Assembly: GCA_902494945.1 (NCBI GenBank)
Contig: CABUVF010000027.1
Location: forward strand, 1-17,518
DNA: 17,518 nt
Direction of reading: 5' to 3'
Source of the DNA: an uncultured Collinsella sp.
Lineage (GTDB): Bacteria > Actinomycetota > Coriobacteriia > Coriobacteriales > Coriobacteriaceae
Notes under the pieces: generated by a model
Told to the model about the DNA's origin: nothing
Seen by the model: only the letters and a program-made list of their open reading frames with translations
The model's database searches: none
Shown: in pieces, positions 14,190-17,518 of the stretch
Numbering within the stretch: the first letter of the stretch is position 1
Layout of the letters: the number at the start of each line of letters is the position of its first letter
Translations under genes and position numbers: made by a program

Positions 14190-14629
14190 ACTGAGGGGGA
14201 TCGGCTCTCTCGGTTGAGCGACGGCCGACGTAGCGATTCATTATCCTGAACATATATTCATCGGGAGGGGCGTATGTCAACGGAGGGATGCTGGCTGCCT
14301 CGGATGCGCGAAAGACGTCATTGGGCGCGACTGAATGTTGCCTATGGTTCTCTCATGCGTACGGACATGCATCCCCATGAAAGACTTGATAAACCGATGA
14401 ATGCGCAAAGCAACGTTGGGTTGAGAAAGTGTTGGGCAATGACGCTTGGATCGTGTGCTGCGTACAAATAATGTCCGGCGTCACTGTTGGTTCGCACGCC
14501 ATAGTGGGTGAAGTAGTCGTGCGTAATTTCCCGGAGCGACCGGTTGTTGGCGGCGTGCCGGCGCGTGTAATCCACAAGAGGAATAGATATACCAGGCCAT
14601 TGAGGCCGCTAAAGTTTGGAATATGGAAA
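14190..14629 (+). pseudogene. Decayed hexapeptide-repeat O-acetyltransferase
   Basis: Pieces of a left-handed beta-helix acetyltransferase can be read in order but in different frames. IHYPEHIFIGRGV (around 14235-14275) follows an in-frame stop. YVNGGMLAASDA comes next in a second frame, then MRTDMHPHERLDKPMNAQSN (about 14355-14415), then GNDAWIVCCVQIMSGVTVGS (from 14435) and VVGGVPARVIHK. An intact relative would read these as one chain ending in the VGGVPARVI motif. At least one stop and two or more frameshifts break it, so no enzyme is expected. The last piece, opening with GTG 14429, has no stop and reads in frame into the flippase. Boundaries at the 5' end are uncertain. The intact form probably O-acetylated the polysaccharide. 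Confidence 0.8.
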
Positions 14630-16060
14630 GTGTCTAAATCAAATACGGGCATGCGCAGTGCTGCCCTTATGCAGTTTGGGTCTAAGTATATCAGCATGGG
14701 TGCTCAACTCGTGATAACGGCCGTGCTGGCAAGACTGATCTCGCCGGGTGATTTTGGGCTTATGGCTATTGTCACGGTGTTCACTGGGCTATTCAGCTTG
14801 CTTTCTGATATGGGTGTGGGTACTGCTATCGTGCAGTATCGCGACCTTACGGAACGTGAGTATGGCGGTCTATTTACATTTTCGGCACTTTTGGCTGCAG
14901 GGCTTTCTCTGGCCTTTTGTGCCGCATCGCCATTCATCGCCGCAGTCTACGGAGACACCCGGCTTGTGCCCTTGTGCCTTGCCTCGGCCCCCGCGCTGCT
15001 GTTCTCCACGCTCAATATGGTGCCAAATGGCCTTATGCTCAAGGAGTTGCGCTTCGCCGCAATTGGCGTACGTCTTGTGGCGGCTACAGTAGTCTCTGGA
15101 GGGGTCGCAATCGCGGCCTCCGCCTTGGGTGCGGGCTGCTATGCGCTCGTCCTTCAGACTGTGCTATCTGCGGCGGTGGTGTTCTTCTGGAACATTGTAG
15201 CGCGACCAATCAGGCAGATAAACGCTCATTTCATTTGCACGCTTAAGAAGATATTCTCCTATTCTGCTTACCAGTTTGGGTTCAGCTTGGTCAATTACTT
15301 CTCACGCAACCTCGATAACATGCTCGTCGGCGGTATACTGGGAACTGCGGCCTTGGGCTTTTACGATAAGGCTTATAAATTGACAACCTATCCCATGACA
15401 GCGTTCTCCAGCGTCATAGGCTCGGTCATCCAGCCGTTCATGGCAGAGCATCAAGACGATGTCGACCGCATCTACGAGTGCTGGATGCGTATCGAAAAGC
15501 TGCTCTCGCTAGTGGGTGTTGCTGTGGCGGTGGTATTCAGCTGCGCTTCGGCGGAAATCATTGCTGTCTTCTACGGGCCAGGATGGGAGCAAGCCGCGCC
15601 GGTGTTCGCCGTGCTTGCTGTGTCGGTCTACTTCCAGATGATGGGCAACCCTTCGGGTGCTTTTTTCCAGAGCATAGGACGCACCGATTACATGTTTAAG
15701 GTTGGTCTTGTGAACACCGCGATCACCATTTCCGGGCTGCTGGCGGGCCTGGCTGGCGGCTCCATCCTCACAGTGGCTTACGGCATCTTCGCAGCATACT
15801 GCCTTCATATGGTTCCTCTAGCGTATTTCCTAGTGAAACGTGGCTTCGGCAGACCTTACTATTGCCTGCTAAATTTCTTGCCTGAGATTGCTGTTGGCAT
15901 CGTGGGCATTGCTGCTGTTGCGGGAGTTGGCGCCTTTATACCCATGGAAGATGTTTTCATCTCTCTCATCGTAAAGTTGTTTGTGAGCAGCATTGCGCTA
16001 ATCACTGGATATGCGCTCACTGGCCAGCTGAAATACCTCACGGCTCTAATTAAGAGATAG
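14630..16060 (+). CDS. wzx: Wzx-like polysaccharide flippase (MOP superfamily, WzxC type)
   Basis: A 476-residue integral membrane protein with 12-14 hydrophobic segments, the normal length for MOP-family exporters. It begins near MRSAALMQFGSKYISMGAQL, followed by ARLISPGDFGLMAIVTVFTG, SDMGVGTAIVQYRDLT and, mid-protein, SAYQFGFSLVNYFSRNLDN and LGTAALGFYDKAYKLTTYPM. These patterns are typical of the lipopolysaccharide/EPS flippase branch including WzxC. It would carry the lipid-linked repeat unit across the membrane. The frame is open back to 14429 through the acetyltransferase remnant. GTG 14630 is preferred, with GGAA 8 bases before it; ATG 14651 is an alternative. It ends 62 bases before ugd. 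Confidence 0.9.
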   Translation: MSKSNTGMRSAALMQFGSKYISMGAQLVITAVLARLISPGDFGLMAIVTVFTGLFSLLSDMGVGTAIVQYRDLTEREYGGLFTFSALLAAGLSLAFCAASPFIAAVYGDTRLVPLCLASAPALLFSTLNMVPNGLMLKELRFAAIGVRLVAATVVSGGVAIAASALGAGCYALVLQTVLSAAVVFFWNIVARPIRQINAHFICTLKKIFSYSAYQFGFSLVNYFSRNLDNMLVGGILGTAALGFYDKAYKLTTYPMTAFSSVIGSVIQPFMAEHQDDVDRIYECWMRIEKLLSLVGVAVAVVFSCASAEIIAVFYGPGWEQAAPVFAVLAVSVYFQMMGNPSGAFFQSIGRTDYMFKVGLVNTAITISGLLAGLAGGSILTVAYGIFAAYCLHMVPLAYFLVKRGFGRPYYCLLNFLPEIAVGIVGIAAVAGVGAFIPMEDVFISLIVKLFVSSIALITGYALTGQLKYLTALIKR

Positions 16061-16122
16061 CTCATTCTGATCGTTCCATCACGTATGGCACCTTGAAAAC
16101 ACCAGATAGAAAGAAGATACCC

Positions 16123-17382
16123 ATGAAGATCGCTGTCGCCGGCACCGGCTACGTCGGCCTGTCCCTCGCCGTCCTGCTCTCGCAGCACAACGAGGTGCAC
16201 GCGCTGGATATCGTGCCCGAGAAGGTCGAGAAGATCAACAACTACATATCGCCCATCCAGGACGACGAGATCGAGCGCTTCCTGGCGGAGGCCAAGACGG
16301 GGGAGCGCGAGCTCGACCTGCACGCCACCGTCGACGTGGCCGAGGCCTATACGGGCGCCGACTACGCCGTCATCGCCACGCCCACCAACTATGACTCGGA
16401 CAGGAACTTCTTCGACACGAGCTCCGTGGAGGCCGCCATCGCCGCCGTTCGCTCGGTGAACCCGGACGCCTGGATCGTCATCAAGTCGACGATCCCCGTC
16501 GGCTACACCGCGGGCCTTCGCGAGAGGCTGGTCGATTCCAAGATCTTCTTCAGCCCGGAGTTCCTGCGCGAGAGCAAGGCGCTCTACGACAACCTGCACC
16601 CCAGCCGCATCGTGGTGGGCGCACCCAAGGACGACCCCGAGGCCGTGGCCGCCGCCGAGCGCTTCGCCGGCCTGCTCGCACAGGGCGCCGACCCCGCCGA
16701 GCTGGAGCGCGAGAATGCCGACGGCACCGTGGGCATCCCCGAGCTCGTGCTGGGCACCACCGAGGCCGAGGCCGTGAAGCTCTTCGCCAACACCTATCTG
16801 GCGCTGCGCGTGGCCTACTTCAACGAGCTCGACACCTACTGCGAGGTCCGCGGCCTCAACACCCGCGACGTCATCGACGGCGTGTGCCTGGAGCCGCGCA
16901 TCGGCTCCCACTACAACAACCCCAGCTTCGGCTACGGCGGCTACTGTCTCCCCAAGGACACCAAGCAGCTGCTCGCCAACTACAAGGACGTGCCGCAGAA
17001 CCTGATCGAGGCCATCGTGGAGGCCAACCGCACCCGAAAGGACTTCGTGGCCGACGAGGTGCTGCAGATGGTGTGGGACCGCGTCTACGAGGGCAAGGAG
17101 AAGCCGGTCGTGGGCGTCTACCGCCTGACGATGAAGTCCAACTCCGACAACTTCCGCGCGAGCTCCATCCAGGGCGTCATGAAGCGCGTGAAGGCCAAGG
17201 GCGTGCCCGTTGTGGTCTACGAGCCCACGCTGGACGCGCCGGAGTTCTTCGGCTCCGAGGTGACCCACGACCTGGAGGCCTTCAAGGCCGGCTGCGACGT
17301 GATCGTCGCCAACCGCTGGAGCGATGAGCTCGCGGACGTGGCGGACAAGGTGTACACGCGGGATTTGTTTAAGCGGGATTAG
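16123..17382 (+). CDS. ugd: UDP-glucose 6-dehydrogenase
   Basis: A 419-residue cytoplasmic enzyme that oxidises UDP-glucose to UDP-glucuronate with two NAD+. It starts with the NAD-binding MKIAVAGTGYVGLSLAVLLS (G7, G9, G12). It carries TPTNYDSDRNFFDTSSVE, KSTIPVGYTA, FSPEFLRESKALYDNLHPSR, K219 and N223 in KLFANTYLALRVAYFNELD, and the catalytic Cys275 with Asp279 in GYGGYCLPKDTKQLL. The end, DVADKVYTRDLF, also matches E. coli Ugd closely. Two short inserts (about residues 187-205 and 320-327) account for the extra length. ATG 16123 is chosen, preceded by a purine-rich GAAAGAAGA; an in-frame TTG at 16093 is less likely. Third positions are almost all G/C, unlike the preceding genes. UDP-glucuronate would feed the repeat unit or another pathway. 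Confidence 0.96.
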   Translation: MKIAVAGTGYVGLSLAVLLSQHNEVHALDIVPEKVEKINNYISPIQDDEIERFLAEAKTGERELDLHATVDVAEAYTGADYAVIATPTNYDSDRNFFDTSSVEAAIAAVRSVNPDAWIVIKSTIPVGYTAGLRERLVDSKIFFSPEFLRESKALYDNLHPSRIVVGAPKDDPEAVAAAERFAGLLAQGADPAELERENADGTVGIPELVLGTTEAEAVKLFANTYLALRVAYFNELDTYCEVRGLNTRDVIDGVCLEPRIGSHYNNPSFGYGGYCLPKDTKQLLANYKDVPQNLIEAIVEANRTRKDFVADEVLQMVWDRVYEGKEKPVVGVYRLTMKSNSDNFRASSIQGVMKRVKAKGVPVVVYEPTLDAPEFFGSEVTHDLEAFKAGCDVIVANRWSDELADVADKVYTRDLFKRD

Positions 17383-17518
17383 GGAAGAGGGCGGAACCAG
17401 GCTGATCCGCTTCAATCATTCGCTATTTTAACCGCGTCGAGGGCGGGGGTGTTAGGCATTAGGGGGTGGCGGGCCGGCCATGAATGTTATTAGGAGGGTA
17501 AATTAGGCAAAATAGGGG
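17383..17518. other. Intergenic sequence after ugd, no gene seen
   Basis: No credible open frame is visible up to the window edge. A weak 5-bp hairpin, GCGGA (17391-17395) with TCCGC (17406-17410) and a 10-base loop, follows the ugd stop. It lacks an adjacent T-run, so it is at best a poor terminator. The motif TTAGG occurs four times between 17452 and 17507. Confidence 0.5.

Noticed and set aside
17391..17410. Terminator after ugd
   Set aside because: The stem is 5 bp with a 10-base loop and no adjacent T-run, too weak to call.
15859..17415. Minus-strand open frame of 518 codons
   Set aside because: It is opposite ugd and the end of wzx. It has a repetitive Val/Gly/Leu/His composition typical of an antisense shadow.
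1..17518. CRISPR array, insertion sequence or phage genes
   Set aside because: No regularly spaced direct repeats, transposase, integrase or phage-like proteins were found on either strand.

Overview
The window looks like a chromosomal piece of a Gram-positive gut actinobacterium of the class Coriobacteriia, probably Collinsella or a near relative. This rests on protein flavour, mixed GTG/TTG/ATG starts, GC-rich housekeeping genes and a LoaP-type NusG paralog heading a polysaccharide operon. No ribosomal RNA is present, so the genus is an inference.

Left flank (1-3153) is housekeeping. It holds the 5' part of glgB (glycogen branching enzyme) on the minus strand, running off the left edge. 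A roughly 330-bp divergent intergenic region follows, with two palindromic operator-like sites. Next come a HAD-family phosphatase, a thiamine-pyrophosphokinase-like gene, and a tRNA-Ala(GGC) with its own consensus-spaced promoter and a strong intrinsic terminator.

Between 3154 and 3896 there is no intact gene. It holds a probable decayed minus-strand gene, then a good promoter (3560-3588), then a roughly 300-nt leader. The leader can fold into a 14-bp hairpin (3647-3690) and a large 24-bp imperfect hairpin (3795-3867) just before loaP.

From 3897 to 17382 lies a one-direction surface polysaccharide (capsule/EPS or teichoic-acid-like) locus, mostly with overlapping stops and starts: loaP antiterminator; priming sugar-1-phosphate transferase; WecG/TagA-type ManNAc transferase; UDP-GlcNAc 2-epimerase wecB; two GT4 glycosyltransferases; a GT32-like transferase; a GT2; a Wzy-like polymerase; a second GT2; another glycosyltransferase; a decayed hexapeptide acetyltransferase; a Wzx flippase; and UDP-glucose 6-dehydrogenase ugd. 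Together they describe a Wzx/Wzy pathway. The priming enzyme loads undecaprenyl phosphate, WecB makes UDP-ManNAc for the WecG/TagA enzyme, further GTs extend the unit, Wzx flips it and Wzy polymerises it. Ugd supplies UDP-glucuronate. No chain-length regulator, tyrosine kinase or attachment enzyme lies inside the window.

The GC-rich ends of the locus (priming GT, wecG, wecB; ugd) enclose a more AT-rich centre (about 9.3-14.6 kb), the usual layout of a serotype-specific, transferred core. The most notable non-gene signals are the structured loaP leader, a small hairpin between Shine-Dalgarno and start of the priming transferase, a 21-bp hairpin inside the GT32-like coding region, and the acetyltransferase remnant reading in frame into wzx.
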